Assembly (NCBI GenBank): GCA_019638385.1
Contig: JAHBTW010000010.1
Coordinates: forward strand, 87,085-151,084
Direction of reading: 5' to 3'
Source: Saprospiraceae bacterium
Lineage (GTDB): Bacteria; Bacteroidota; Bacteroidia; Chitinophagales; Saprospiraceae
DNA length: 64,000 nucleotides
Positions 1 to 8,410 of this stretch are shown one piece after another. A program made the position numbers and the translations under genes. A model generated the notes under the pieces. It was not told the DNA's origin, searched no databases, and worked only from the letters and a program-made list of their open reading frames with translations. Numbering within the stretch: position 1 is the stretch's first letter; each line of letters opens with the position of its first letter.

Positions 1-1
1 T

Positions 2-604
2 GCCCCGGCCGGTGACGCTTCTGCCGAAGCAGCCGACGCCCCGTCAAAGGTACACGCCATTCCTCAGTCGCAAGAAGGCAACCCCGGGCAGGTTTCCCAA
101 AAGTTTATGGACATCCTGTTCAAAGCGATGGAAGACAACAACCCGGATGGTTTTGACTACATGGAGTTTCGCCAATCGCTGGCTTCTCTGAAAAAAATGC
201 CGATGGACGAGCAAACCCGTTTCCAGTCGGCATTTGCCATGGCCCAAACACTCGGCGCCACACCCTCCAAACTCTTAGATTCGGCCATGCATTACATCGC
301 CGTGCTCAACCGGGAGGAACAGCAGTTTGAACAGGCCCTCGCTGCACAGAAAGCCAAACAAATCGGCAGCAAAGAGGAAGAAATGCTCCGTTTGGAACAA
401 ACCGTACAGGCCAAAACTGAACAGATCAGACAACTCACCGCCGAGATAGAAGCCCACCAAAAACAAGCGGGCCAACTCCAAAAAGAAATCGGACAGGCAT
501 CTGCCAAAGTAGAAACCACCAAAAATGATTTCATTGCTTCCTACAATGCACTCGTGGAGCAAATACAGGCCGATGTGGACAGCATGAAAAAATTTCTGAA
601 ATAA
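2..604 (+). CDS. Coiled-coil protein, 5' end outside the window
   Basis: The reading frame is open from base 2 with no stop, so the gene starts upstream of the window; about 200 residues are visible. The visible N-terminal part is Ala/Pro/Gly-rich and looks like a disordered linker. It is followed by a helical part and then by a long heptad-like coiled coil rich in Gln, Lys and Glu (roughly the last 110 residues). No catalytic motif or membrane segment is visible. The next gene starts 25 bp downstream on the same strand, so the two are probably cotranscribed with the substrate-binding/OmpA gene. Function unknown. By context it is a cytoplasmic partner of the membrane coiled-coil protein that follows. 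Confidence 0.8.
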   Translation, partial: APAGDASAEAADAPSKVHAIPQSQEGNPGQVSQKFMDILFKAMEDNNPDGFDYMEFRQSLASLKKMPMDEQTRFQSAFAMAQTLGATPSKLLDSAMHYIAVLNREEQQFEQALAAQKAKQIGSKEEEMLRLEQTVQAKTEQIRQLTAEIEAHQKQAGQLQKEIGQASAKVETTKNDFIASYNALVEQIQADVDSMKKFLK

Positions 605-629
605 TAAACAAATAATAAATTAACTATAC

Positions 630-1652
630 ATGGACACAATGCAAGACATGAAGCCCAAATCTTTCTGGAAGCGCCCCGAAGGCGTCACCGGGCTGATATT
701 TTTGGCCGCGCTCGCAGCCGGCGGTGTATTTTTAGTCACCGCCTTGCCCTGGGCAACCATCTTCGCCAACACCCTGTATCTGGCAGGCACCTTAGCCGTA
801 TTGGGCGCAGTGGTATATATGGTATTGGATCCCAAGGTGCGCAACCTCGTTTGGTACATGTACAAAAGCGTAATGCGCGCTGTAACAGGTTGGTTTGTTC
901 AAATTGACCCCGTGGGCATTCTCAAATCGTATGTGGAAAGCCTGCAGGAAAATCTCCGCAAAATGAACAAGCAGATCAGCCAGTTGCGGGGGCAGATGCA
1001 CAAGCTGCAGGAGATCATTCACAACAACAAAAAGCAGATAGAGAGCAACTTGCAGCTCGCCAGCAAAGCCCGCGAAAGCAACAAGCAAAACATCATGATC
1101 CTCAAGTCGCGCCAGGCCGGCCGGCTCAAGGACTCCAATCTCAAGCTGGAAGACCTCTATCGCAAAATGGAAATCCTGTACCGGGTGCTCACCAAAATGT
1201 ACGAGAACTCTCAGGTACTCATGGAGGATATTCAAGATCAGGTGAAGGTAAAAGAACAGGAGCGCAAGGCCATACACGCCAGCTACGGCGCCATGCGCTC
1301 GGCTATGAGTATCATCTCCGGCGACCCCGATAAGCGCGCTATGTTTGACATGGCCATGGAGTCCATCGCCGAAGACGTGGCCAATAAGGTAGGCGAAATG
1401 GAGCGCTTTATGGAAATGTCGTCCAGCTTCATGGATTCCATTGACCTCCAAAACGGCATATTCGAAGAAGAGGGCCTCAAAATGCTCGAAAAGTGGGAGA
1501 CAGAAGGCGTTTCGCTCATCCTCGGCAAAGAAAAGGACACCCTTCTGTTGCAGGCCAACAATCCTTCGGACGTGCTCGATCTCAATGCCCCCATCAAACA
1601 GCCTATGCGCGAGCCGGGGCATCGCAACCAATACGACACCCTTTTTGAATAA
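630..1652 (+). CDS. Membrane-anchored coiled-coil protein, PspA-like in architecture
   Basis: 340 aa. Two hydrophobic segments lie near the N-terminus (about residues 18-42 and 46-68). They are followed by an amphipathic stretch and then by about 200 residues of almost continuous coiled coil rich in Lys, Gln, Met and Glu. The C-terminal part is acidic with a disordered tail. The layout (membrane hairpin then long helical hairpin) recalls PspA/IM30-like or ESCRT-III-like membrane remodelling proteins, but that is an analogy of form and no family signature was confirmed. The gene sits 25 bp after the coiled-coil gene and 30 bp before the substrate-binding/OmpA gene, which suggests one operon acting at the inner membrane. 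A second ATG at 645 is possible. Confidence 0.75.
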   Translation: MDTMQDMKPKSFWKRPEGVTGLIFLAALAAGGVFLVTALPWATIFANTLYLAGTLAVLGAVVYMVLDPKVRNLVWYMYKSVMRAVTGWFVQIDPVGILKSYVESLQENLRKMNKQISQLRGQMHKLQEIIHNNKKQIESNLQLASKARESNKQNIMILKSRQAGRLKDSNLKLEDLYRKMEILYRVLTKMYENSQVLMEDIQDQVKVKEQERKAIHASYGAMRSAMSIISGDPDKRAMFDMAMESIAEDVANKVGEMERFMEMSSSFMDSIDLQNGIFEEEGLKMLEKWETEGVSLILGKEKDTLLLQANNPSDVLDLNAPIKQPMREPGHRNQYDTLFE

Positions 1653-1682
1653 TTTGAATAATCTTAAAATCCAACTGTCATC

Positions 1683-3245
1683 ATGGCACAAAGACTCACC
1701 ACCTTTTCCAAGTCTTTAATTGTAGCAGTCATTGTAGGCGGCGCCTTCCTCGGCATTCGCTACCTCCAGCAAAGCGGCATACTCGGCGGTTCGGAAGGCG
1801 ATGCGCCGAAAAAAGAGAGCCGCAGCAACGCTTCCGGGTTCAAATCATCTGATGTCATCAAAGTGGGCGTAGTGACCTGGGGCGGTTACGCCGGCGGACA
1901 ATACTTCAACGAAGGTTTCGAGGCGAGCAAGGAATCCCGCTTTACCAAAGAGTACGGCATCCCCGTGGAGTTTCAGGTTCTCGACGACTTTGAAGCTTCG
2001 CGCAACGCATTCCGTGCCGATGAGGTCAACTTGCTGTGGAGTACAGTAGATGCCTTCCCGACGGAGGTGAACGGCCTGGCGGATTTCGATCCGGTCATCG
2101 TTTTTCAGGCCGACTGGTCGCGCGGGGGCGATGCCATCGTGGTGCGCCGGGGCATTACCAAAGTGTCGGATCTAAAAGGCAAAAAAATTGCCGTAGCCGA
2201 AATGACGCCCTCCCATTCTTTCCTGCTGTGGCTGCTCGATGCCGGCGGTATTTCCGTAAAGGATGTGGAAATCGTGCCGCAGGCCAGCGCCATAGACGCC
2301 GCCGAGGTGTTCAAAAGCCAAAAAGTGGATGCCGCCGTGGTGTGGAGTCCCGATGATATTTTGTGTACCAAAGCAGTGCCCGGTTCCCGCATTTTGGAAA
2401 GCACCCGCTCGGCCACCAACATCATTGCGGATGTATTCATCGCCAAACGCGCCTGGGCTGAAAACAACCGCGAGCAACTGCAAAAGCTCTATGAGGGCTG
2501 GATGCGCGGCGCGGCTGAAATCAATTCCAACGCTGCTTCCCGCCGCAAAGCCGCCGAAATTCTGTCCCGCGAATTTACCGACCGAGGCACGGCCCTCACC
2601 ACAGAAGAAGCCTCCCAAATGATGGACAACGTGCGCCTTACCACGCACGGCGACAACCGCAACTTCTTCGGCCTCAACAACGACTATAAAGGAGTGAACG
2701 GCAATACCCTCTACTCCCGCATGGGCGACGTATATAGCGGCCTGGGCTATGTGGAAGGCGGCCCCATTCCCAATTGGCGCAGAGTGGCTTTTCCCGCTTT
2801 GGTTACCGCCGCTCAGTTGGACGGCGCCGAACATGCCGCAGAGGGCCAGAAAGAGTTTACGAAAGTAACCGCCGAGGAAGGCAAAGAACGGGAAGCATTC
2901 GCCAGCAAACAGGTGTCCATCAGTTTCCGCACGGCCGAATTCCAATTGGATGAAAATGCCAAATACATCATTGACAAAGAGTTTGTGGAAATTGCCAAAG
3001 CGTTCGGCAATGCCCGCATCCGCATCGAAGGCAATACCGATAACGTAGGCAGCCGGGAGAGCAACATCCGCTTGTCGCAACAGCGCGCACAATCCGTGGC
3101 CAACTACCTGGCGCGCGAGCACAGCATGTCGCCCAACCGCTTTATCGTGGTCGGCAACGGCCCCGACAAGCCCGTAGCGCCCAACACCACAGAAGAAGGC
3201 CGGGGCAAAAATCGCCGCACTGATTTTGAATTGGTAAAAGACTAA
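1683..3245 (+). CDS. Substrate-binding (ABC/NMT1-like) protein fused to OmpA peptidoglycan-binding domain
   Basis: 520 aa. Residues about 9-27 form a signal anchor. Residues about 58-370 look like a periplasmic solute-binding protein of the nitrate/taurine/phosphate type: the segment beginning IKVGVVTWGGYAGG opens the fold, and later come VSDLKGKKIAVAE and a VDAAVVWSPDD stretch. Residues about 415-520 are an OmpA C-terminal domain with the peptidoglycan-contacting region GNTDNVGSRESN, LSQQRAQSVANYL and a terminal GKNRRTDFEL. No ABC permease or ATPase lies nearby, so transport is unlikely. A sensor or scaffold that ties a ligand-binding domain to the cell wall fits better. It is the third gene of the module starting at base 2. 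The family combination is known in Bacteroidota; the role is not. Confidence 0.85.
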   Translation: MAQRLTTFSKSLIVAVIVGGAFLGIRYLQQSGILGGSEGDAPKKESRSNASGFKSSDVIKVGVVTWGGYAGGQYFNEGFEASKESRFTKEYGIPVEFQVLDDFEASRNAFRADEVNLLWSTVDAFPTEVNGLADFDPVIVFQADWSRGGDAIVVRRGITKVSDLKGKKIAVAEMTPSHSFLLWLLDAGGISVKDVEIVPQASAIDAAEVFKSQKVDAAVVWSPDDILCTKAVPGSRILESTRSATNIIADVFIAKRAWAENNREQLQKLYEGWMRGAAEINSNAASRRKAAEILSREFTDRGTALTTEEASQMMDNVRLTTHGDNRNFFGLNNDYKGVNGNTLYSRMGDVYSGLGYVEGGPIPNWRRVAFPALVTAAQLDGAEHAAEGQKEFTKVTAEEGKEREAFASKQVSISFRTAEFQLDENAKYIIDKEFVEIAKAFGNARIRIEGNTDNVGSRESNIRLSQQRAQSVANYLAREHSMSPNRFIVVGNGPDKPVAPNTTEEGRGKNRRTDFELVKD

Positions 3246-3258
3246 CAACCATCAACTC

Positions 3259-3774
3259 ATGGCCAGTGCTCTGAAAAATTTATCCGCGTACAGCGAAAGC
3301 GATATTCCGTCCGCCGCCGAAATGAGCTTCGGCATTGCGGTGGCGGATTGGAATGCGCACATCACCCACGCGTTGTACAACGGCTGCGTGGAAACCCTGC
3401 TCAAGCACGGCGCCGTCGCCGAGAACCTGCACACCTTGCAAGTGCCCGGTTCTTTCGAGTTGCCGGCAGCCGCCCGGCTGCTCATCGGCGGTAAAAAATT
3501 AGATGCCGTCATCGCGCTCGGCTGCGTCATTCAAGGCGAAACCAAACACAATGAGTACATCAACCATGCCGTAGCCTCCGGCTTGGTGCAGCTCAGTTTA
3601 GCCACCGGTATTCCCTGCATCTTCGGCGTACTCACACCCAATGACGAACAACAAGCCATAGACCGCGCCGGCGGCATCCACGGCAACAAAGGCATAGAAG
3701 CCGCCGTGACGGCCATTCGAATGGCTGCACTGAAAAAGGGCTTGGGGGCTACCGGGAAACGGGTTGGGTTTTAG
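3259..3774 (+). CDS. ribH: 6,7-dimethyl-8-ribityllumazine synthase
   Basis: 171 aa, normal for lumazine synthase. It condenses 5-amino-6-ribitylamino-uracil with 3,4-dihydroxy-2-butanone 4-phosphate in the penultimate step of riboflavin synthesis. Visible family motifs are PGSFELPAAARLL, the phosphate-binding and catalytic segment GCVIQGETKHNEYI with its general-base His, GIPCIFGVLTPN and a C-terminal GNKGIEAA. It starts 13 bp after the OmpA fusion on the same strand and could be cotranscribed, though nothing links the functions. No other riboflavin gene is in the window. Confidence 0.97.
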   Translation: MASALKNLSAYSESDIPSAAEMSFGIAVADWNAHITHALYNGCVETLLKHGAVAENLHTLQVPGSFELPAAARLLIGGKKLDAVIALGCVIQGETKHNEYINHAVASGLVQLSLATGIPCIFGVLTPNDEQQAIDRAGGIHGNKGIEAAVTAIRMAALKKGLGATGKRVGF

Positions 3775-4255
3775 GCATAGAGCAGGTGGAGCGAAATGCC
3801 CGCGCCGGCGGGTAAAAAATTCCGATGACCGCGCCCAAGGCGTGGGGAGGGCATGGAGCGAGACTTCAAAAGTTTCGTAAACGTAAAACACTGGTTTTCA
3901 TATCTTTTTTTGAAGTCCAGCATATATAACTCAGGGTGGGGTATCGCCCCATCTTCATTATTCCATAAATGTAATTAGCCCTGAAGGGGGTCGTTCACGT
4001 CGTTAAGTTGACGACATTAAATGACGAAGCTACATCCTGACTTACTACAGCACGTTCGCACAGCCGTAATAACCCCAAAAAAAAGCCGCCCCTTTTCCAA
4101 GGAACGGCTTTCAGTTGGTTTTGCGGATGTGAATGCGGTTGCATTCCATGCCTCTCAAAGTTCTCTGCGCTGCGGGCGTATGCCGGTCGGCGCGTTGTAA
4201 AAAAGGTCCGGGGGGTAAGACCTGAGTTCTTTATCGTGTGAGCGATGAAATGGAC
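3775..4255. other. Intergenic region with a Bacteroidota-type dispersed hairpin
   Basis: No gene is visible. At 3932-3983 lies a nested palindrome: the arms CAGGG (3932-3936) and CCCTG (3979-3983) enclose the hairpin TGGGG (3937-3941) / CCCCA (3947-3951). It resembles the dispersed intergenic elements containing AGCCCTGAAGGG that are common in this phylum (from memory, not checked). A terminator for the minus-strand unit lies at 4077-4111. Confidence 0.5.
4077..4111 (-). terminator. Rho-independent terminator of the micropeptide unit
   Basis: Read on the minus strand, AAAGCCGTTCCTT (4111-4099) pairs over 13 bp with 4094-4082 (two G-U pairs) around a GGAA tetraloop. Eight T residues follow (4084-4077). 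On the plus strand there is no T tract, so the direction is minus. It lies 145 bp after the stop of the second micropeptide. Confidence 0.75.
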
Positions 4256-4360
4256 TCAGAGAAAAATTTTCTTACCCGGTCGTTGCATAAGCAAATTGGC
4301 GGTCGTAGTGACACCCAAACCTACTGCGAAAGCTCCCAAAACAATGTACAAAATCATCAT
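4256..4360 (-). CDS. Single-span membrane micropeptide, copy 2 (34 aa)
   Basis: ATG at 4360, TGA at 4256-4258; 34 aa. It begins MMILYIVLGAFAVGLGV, one strongly hydrophobic segment, followed by a short tail ending with RPGKKIFL. The start aligns with the 30-aa peptide at 4538-4630: M-x-ILYIVL-x-AF-x-VG is shared, so the two are paralogues. An out-of-frame or non-coding region would not be expected to give two matching hydrophobic peptides. A terminator follows at 4077-4111. The positively charged C-terminus suggests N-out/C-in insertion in the inner membrane. Function unknown. A toxin, a small regulator of a membrane complex, or a membrane-stress peptide are all possible. Confidence 0.6.
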   Translation of the reverse strand: MMILYIVLGAFAVGLGVTTTANLLMQRPGKKIFL

Positions 4361-4537
4361 AAGCCCAACGTATTTTAATCGGTTCTGAAAAATAATTACT
4401 GCCGTGAAGCAGTGTCGTTCAAGTGTGTGCATGCGGCATAGTAGTAGTACTGCATACAGCGTGCCGATATGTTCGTTGGGAAGATAAAAGTTTTTGGGAG
4501 GAAAACAGGAAGAAGGGTGTTTGACGGGGAATGCAGG

Positions 4538-4630
4538 TCAGGCGGCTCGACGCCGGGAGAGATTCTCGTTTGCAAAAATAAGCCCTCCACCTACAAGAAA
4601 GGCTGCGAGTACGATGTAAAGTATAAGCAT
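4538..4630 (-). CDS. Single-span membrane micropeptide, copy 1 (30 aa)
   Basis: ATG at 4630, TGA at 4538-4540; 30 aa. Residues 2-20 (LILYIVLAAFLVGGGLIFA) form one hydrophobic helix, followed by a short basic tail (NENLSRRRAA). It is related to the 34-aa peptide encoded 177 bp further along the same strand. A candidate promoter lies at 4689-4719 on the same strand, and the upstream RRM gene ends at its own terminator (4742-4789), so the two peptides form a separate transcription unit. Function unknown. Confidence 0.6.
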   Translation of the reverse strand: MLILYIVLAAFLVGGGLIFANENLSRRRAA

Positions 4631-4688
4631 AACCCAATTTTTAGAAGTTAGAAATCCGTTCAATTTTTCTCTTCGTTCATGGGCGCTG

Positions 4689-4719
4689 CTAAAGTAGATA
4701 GCTTGGTGGAATTACCAAA
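4689..4719 (-). promoter_or_regulatory. Candidate promoter of the micropeptide unit
   Basis: On the minus strand TTTG (4719-4716), a 19-nt spacer, then TACTTTAG (4696-4689). This matches the Bacteroidota sigma-A pattern TTTG / TAnnTTTG with one mismatch in the -7 box. It lies just after the RRM terminator and about 60 nt before the first micropeptide. Confidence 0.45.
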
Positions 4720-4741
4720 GAAAAGAATAAAAAAAAATCGA

Positions 4742-4789
4742 AAAAAAATAAAAAAAGGGCGTATCCCGGCCCGAAAACAGGGATACGCC
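4742..4789 (-). terminator. Rho-independent terminator of the RRM gene
   Basis: On the minus strand the perfect 10-bp stem GGCGTATCCC (4789-4780 with 4767-4758) encloses a 12-nt loop and is followed by a long T-rich run (4756-4742). It begins 12 bp after the RRM stop codon. Confidence 0.9.
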
Positions 4790-4801
4790 GCTCTTATATC
4801 A

Positions 4802-5278
4802 TCAATATCCGCTATTGTAGTTGTCGTTATCGCGATTGCTGCGATCGTAGCGATCACCGCCGCGGTCATAACGTCCGCCGCCGCCGCCGTAGCCGCCGCC
4901 ACCGCGATTGCCGCCACCGCCGTAGCCGCCGCCACCGCGATTGCCGCCGTAGCCGCCGCCGCCGCCGCCGCGATTGCCGCCGTAGCCGCCACCGCCGCGA
5001 TTGCCGCCGCCGAAACCGCCGCCACCGCCACCGCGCGGGCGATCTTCAGCCTCCTTCACGACAATGGTGCTTCCATCCAGTTCGGAGTCATTGAGGTTTG
5101 AAATAGCCGCTTGGGCTTCATCGTCGTTGGGCATTTCAACAAAGCCGAAGCCTTTCGAGCGATTGGTAGCATGGTCCATGATGACCTTGGCAGAACTCAC
5201 TTCACCGTAAGCCTCGAATGCAGAGCGTAAATCGTCGCTTTCGGTTTTGAAGTTCAACTTTGCAACAAAAATGTTCAT
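4802..5278 (-). CDS. Glycine-rich RNA-binding protein with one RRM
   Basis: 158 aa. Residues 1-80 are a single RRM with RNP2 IFVAKL (3-8) and RNP1 KGFGFVEM (42-49). The rest is a low-complexity tail of GGGGGYGG and GGNRGG repeats (about 83-140) ending in an Arg/Asp/Tyr-rich segment. This is the bacterial Rbp / cold-inducible glycine-rich type, expected to bind single-stranded RNA and possibly to phase-separate. It is monocistronic, with its own terminator at 4742-4789 and an unusual inverted repeat in its 5' leader (5352-5415). The repetitive G/C-rich tail creates a long open frame on the other strand, which is a shadow. Confidence 0.95.
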   Translation of the reverse strand: MNIFVAKLNFKTESDDLRSAFEAYGEVSSAKVIMDHATNRSKGFGFVEMPNDDEAQAAISNLNDSELDGSTIVVKEAEDRPRGGGGGGFGGGNRGGGGYGGNRGGGGGGYGGNRGGGGYGGGGNRGGGGYGGGGGRYDRGGDRYDRSNRDNDNYNSGY

Positions 5279-5351
5279 TAGAAAAAAAATTTAAATAAGT
5301 GAAAAAACGCTCATTAGCATCACCGGAAATCCAAACTTTGGCGAGGAAGAT

Positions 5352-5415
5352 TTTTGTACCCTGCAAAAGGAAAGACCAGGCGATCAACACTCAAAAAGAA
5401 TAGCAGGGTACAAAA
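5352..5415 (-). promoter_or_regulatory. 13-bp inverted repeat upstream of the RRM gene
   Basis: TTTTGTACCCTGC (5352-5364) and its exact complement GCAGGGTACAAAA (5403-5415) are separated by 38 nt, about 75-135 nt upstream of the RRM start codon. It could be an operator, or a stem in the 5' untranslated leader. No clear TAnnTTTG box was found nearby. Confidence 0.55.
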
Positions 5416-5521
5416 GCAGACTAAAAAACATACAACACAGACCGCTACACTTATTGGCAAAAAACTGTGAGCAAAGTTAATAACATTCTTTTCATATTGT
5501 CAAGTTCTTTTTTCTTCTCCC

Positions 5522-8302
5522 CTACCGCACCAATTCTATCCAGCCGCTGAGCAATTCCGGGCGTGGAATAACGCCTCCCACCCGCTGTTCGAATACCCGG
5601 CAAGTGTAGTAATAGGCGCCCACCGCCAGTTCTTTTCCCTGGGCATTGGTACCGTCCCACAGCAGTTGAGGGTCCGTGGTTTGGAACACGAGTTGCCCCC
5701 AGCGATTGTACACCTGAAATTCTACCCGCTCAATAAAGCATATTGCCCGCGGCTTGAACAAGTCGTTGCTGCCGTCGCCGTTGGGCGTGAAGGTATTGGG
5801 CAAGAGATAGGTCGGGCAATTGTCCACACACACGATGTTGCTGAAAACGCTCTCATTGCCCACCGAGTCGAGCGCCGTCACGGCATAGCATCCTGCCAGG
5901 CCGCGCTCCGGTTTGTGTTCAAAACGGAGGGTATTGGCACGGTCTATTGTTTCGATGCGGGTAAAATTGCCGTTTTCCTCTGCTGCATAATATATATGGT
6001 AGCCGGCCACGTCGTCGGCTTCGGCACAGAGTTGGGCAGGATTGACCCAGGTGAGCGTATTGAACAGGCTTTCCTCATCGGCACAGTTGAAATTGTCGGC
6101 ACAAGGGTTGGCGACGCTGAGCGTCGTTGCACAGGGCGGCACGTTATCCACCGGTACGGCGCAAACTTCCTGCGAGCGATTGAACAATGGGGAGGCCAGG
6201 CCGCTCACGCCGTAAGTGCCTTCACTGCGAATGTAGTAGCAATATTCCTCGCCATTGACAAGCCCGGCGTCGCGATAAGCGGATGTCGTTACCGTAGCAA
6301 TGGAATCAAATACGCCGAGCGCATTCTTGCGGAATATGGCATACTGGTAGTTGTCCCAGGGCACGGCCTCGTTCCAGGTAAGCTGGTTGGCATTGTCGGT
6401 GGGGGCAATGGTAAGGAACACCGAAGAGGCGGGTTCGGTAGCGCCCAATGGTTCGGCGCTCGCCCCGGTGTAGAAGCGAATGCGATAGCTGTACGAAGAG
6501 TTGCGGGTGTTCAGGCCGTTGTCCACAAAACAGGTATCGTTGGCGCCGGCAAAGGTGGGGCTGATAAAATTGATACCCGTAGCCGAAAAATCGTTGGGGT
6601 TGGTCGTGGTTCCGTCGGCGCGCAACACCTCGTAGCGATAAGGGCCGGGATTGAGCAGCGTGTCGAGGTCGCCGGCAACGGGTTTCGACCAACATACTTC
6701 CATCTGACCGTTCAGGTCGTCGGTGGTCTGTACGTCCACATGCGTGATGAGCGGAATGTCGCGACTCAACTGCACACACACCTCGGCAGAGGGCATGCTT
6801 TCCACGCGGTTATATACATACTGGCCGGCGGGGGTGGTTTTTGCAAACTCGGCCAACACCCGATAGCAATAGGTGCGGCCGCGCTCCACGGTTTCATCCC
6901 GGTAATAGTAGCGCCCGTCCTGCTCTGTTTGGAACGGCGTTTGGGTGAGTTTTTGATACCCTCGCCCTTCCAGACCGGGATTGCAGGTGTCGGGCGGAAA
7001 AATGTTACTGCCTTCGCGGCGCCAAATCGTGAAGCCCCGGAAATAATTATCTTCGGCATTGTCGCACACATACGGCTTGTCCCAGGTCACTTCCGCTACG
7101 CCCTGCCCGGAAGTAACGGCCATGCCCTCCGGCGGCGGCCCGGTTACTTTGATGCGCACGGTTTTCAGCGTGGCCAGCCCGGTGGTGTCTCCGAGGAAAT
7201 TGTCGGTTGCTTTGAATACCACGGAATAGTATTGCCGCGAGATGTGTTCGCAAGCCGTTTGCCAGCGGAAAACTTTGTCCACGGGTTGCGTTTGGAAGGT
7301 ATTGTTATCGGGTAGAAACTCCGCCGGACTGACGCTCACCTCAAACGGGCCGCCGAGCGCGGTGAGGCGCACCAACTGGTTGATCTCCGAAATGGGCGCC
7401 GTTGCCCGCACGGGGATTTCGAGTATCTGACCGGCGATGACGCAAATTTCATCTATGGAGGTTTCCACCACCGGCGGCAGGTTGTCGCATTCCACAATGA
7501 GAATCTGCATGTCGCGCAATATGGTGTCTAAGGGTACACCGTTACGATACGATATAATAAGGATGGCCAGATTGTATTCGCCGGCACGTTGAGGGGAATT
7601 CCAAAGGATGTCGCCCGTTTGGGAATTGATGGTCAGGCTGTTATTGGGGCCGGGATTGATTTCGTTGGGAAAGCGGTAGTTGGGCACGAGTTCGCCCACA
7701 TCCTGACGCGGTACGGTGAAGTGGTAAGACAGGCTGTCGTTGTCGGCGTCGTACGCGTTGGGGTTATGACGGAAAGGCTTGCCCACACAGCCGATGTCCA
7801 CCGGCGGCTGGAGCAGGCGCGGGGTGTTGTTGCAGCCCTGAAATTGCGGATTGAGAAACGTATAGGTGGTAGAGAGGTGAAATTTGATTTGATCGGAGTT
7901 GGGAAAATTTACGTTGAGGATGCCCGCATTGCGCAGCGGGTCGGTCATGGTGATTTCATACGTACTCCGCCCCGGATAGGTATGAAATGCCACATAGGTA
8001 TTGAATTTTACATCATTCTCCAGAACAACTCCCTGAGGCGGTACGCCGCCGCCGTTGGAGCGAGCCACTCGCTCGCATTGTTGCCCGTAGCCCCAGCATA
8101 TCGTGAGAGTGTCGCGGTCGGCTTGTACGCTGCTGGCCTTGGTATAAGTAATGATGGTGGCTTTCACGGTGAGGCTGGAGGTGCAATCACCTACCTGTTC
8201 CACAATAATTTCGCCGGCCCGGTTGTGAGTGGCCCAAAGCGGCGCCGCAGCAAGCAGGCCGAACAACAACGAGAACAACCTGAAAATATAGTTTTTGGAC
8301 AT
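5522..8302 (-). CDS. Secreted multidomain protein with fibronectin III-like repeats and T9SS type B (gliding-motility) C-terminal domain
   Basis: 926 aa. A signal peptide occupies residues 1-24 (hydrophobic core then APLWA). The N-terminal third carries PKD/cadherin-like beta domains. The middle has several fibronectin type III-like repeats (for example residues about 395-500 and 510-640), each with Tyr-x-Tyr-Arg/Cys-Tyr patterns. The last 85 residues are the gliding-motility-associated C-terminal domain: PNTFTPNGDGSNDLF, a YNRWGQLVF motif and WDGTNAQGKELAVGAYYY. This domain directs export by the type IX system and surface attachment. It is probably a surface adhesin or matrix protein. A promoter candidate lies at 8331-8362. 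Confidence 0.93.
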   Translation of the reverse strand: MSKNYIFRLFSLLFGLLAAAPLWATHNRAGEIIVEQVGDCTSSLTVKATIITYTKASSVQADRDTLTICWGYGQQCERVARSNGGGVPPQGVVLENDVKFNTYVAFHTYPGRSTYEITMTDPLRNAGILNVNFPNSDQIKFHLSTTYTFLNPQFQGCNNTPRLLQPPVDIGCVGKPFRHNPNAYDADNDSLSYHFTVPRQDVGELVPNYRFPNEINPGPNNSLTINSQTGDILWNSPQRAGEYNLAILIISYRNGVPLDTILRDMQILIVECDNLPPVVETSIDEICVIAGQILEIPVRATAPISEINQLVRLTALGGPFEVSVSPAEFLPDNNTFQTQPVDKVFRWQTACEHISRQYYSVVFKATDNFLGDTTGLATLKTVRIKVTGPPPEGMAVTSGQGVAEVTWDKPYVCDNAEDNYFRGFTIWRREGSNIFPPDTCNPGLEGRGYQKLTQTPFQTEQDGRYYYRDETVERGRTYCYRVLAEFAKTTPAGQYVYNRVESMPSAEVCVQLSRDIPLITHVDVQTTDDLNGQMEVCWSKPVAGDLDTLLNPGPYRYEVLRADGTTTNPNDFSATGINFISPTFAGANDTCFVDNGLNTRNSSYSYRIRFYTGASAEPLGATEPASSVFLTIAPTDNANQLTWNEAVPWDNYQYAIFRKNALGVFDSIATVTTSAYRDAGLVNGEEYCYYIRSEGTYGVSGLASPLFNRSQEVCAVPVDNVPPCATTLSVANPCADNFNCADEESLFNTLTWVNPAQLCAEADDVAGYHIYYAAEENGNFTRIETIDRANTLRFEHKPERGLAGCYAVTALDSVGNESVFSNIVCVDNCPTYLLPNTFTPNGDGSNDLFKPRAICFIERVEFQVYNRWGQLVFQTTDPQLLWDGTNAQGKELAVGAYYYTCRVFEQRVGGVIPRPELLSGWIELVR

Positions 8303-8330
8303 AATGGCGGCGTTGTGTAATCGGACGTGT

Positions 8331-8362
8331 CAAATATCGCAGGTATTTCCCGGATTGCCAAA
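8331..8362 (-). promoter_or_regulatory. Candidate promoter of the T9SS type B gene
   Basis: Minus strand: TTTG (8362-8359), 20-nt spacer, GATATTTG (8338-8331). One mismatch to the Bacteroidota -7 consensus. It lies 29-60 bp upstream of the start at 8302. Confidence 0.5.
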
Positions 8363-8410
8363 TAACATGCCACAGCGGTCAAGGGTTTGCAAAGGGGGAG
8401 ACGTTTTCGG

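Noticed and set aside
4679..5101. An Ala/Val-rich open frame opposite the RRM gene
   Set aside because: It comes from the Gly codon repeats of the RRM tail read backwards.
5666..7315. A 549-codon open frame on the plus strand
   Set aside because: It lies opposite the T9SS type B gene, whose signal peptide, repeats and sorting domain are clear. Composition is that of a GC-rich antisense shadow.
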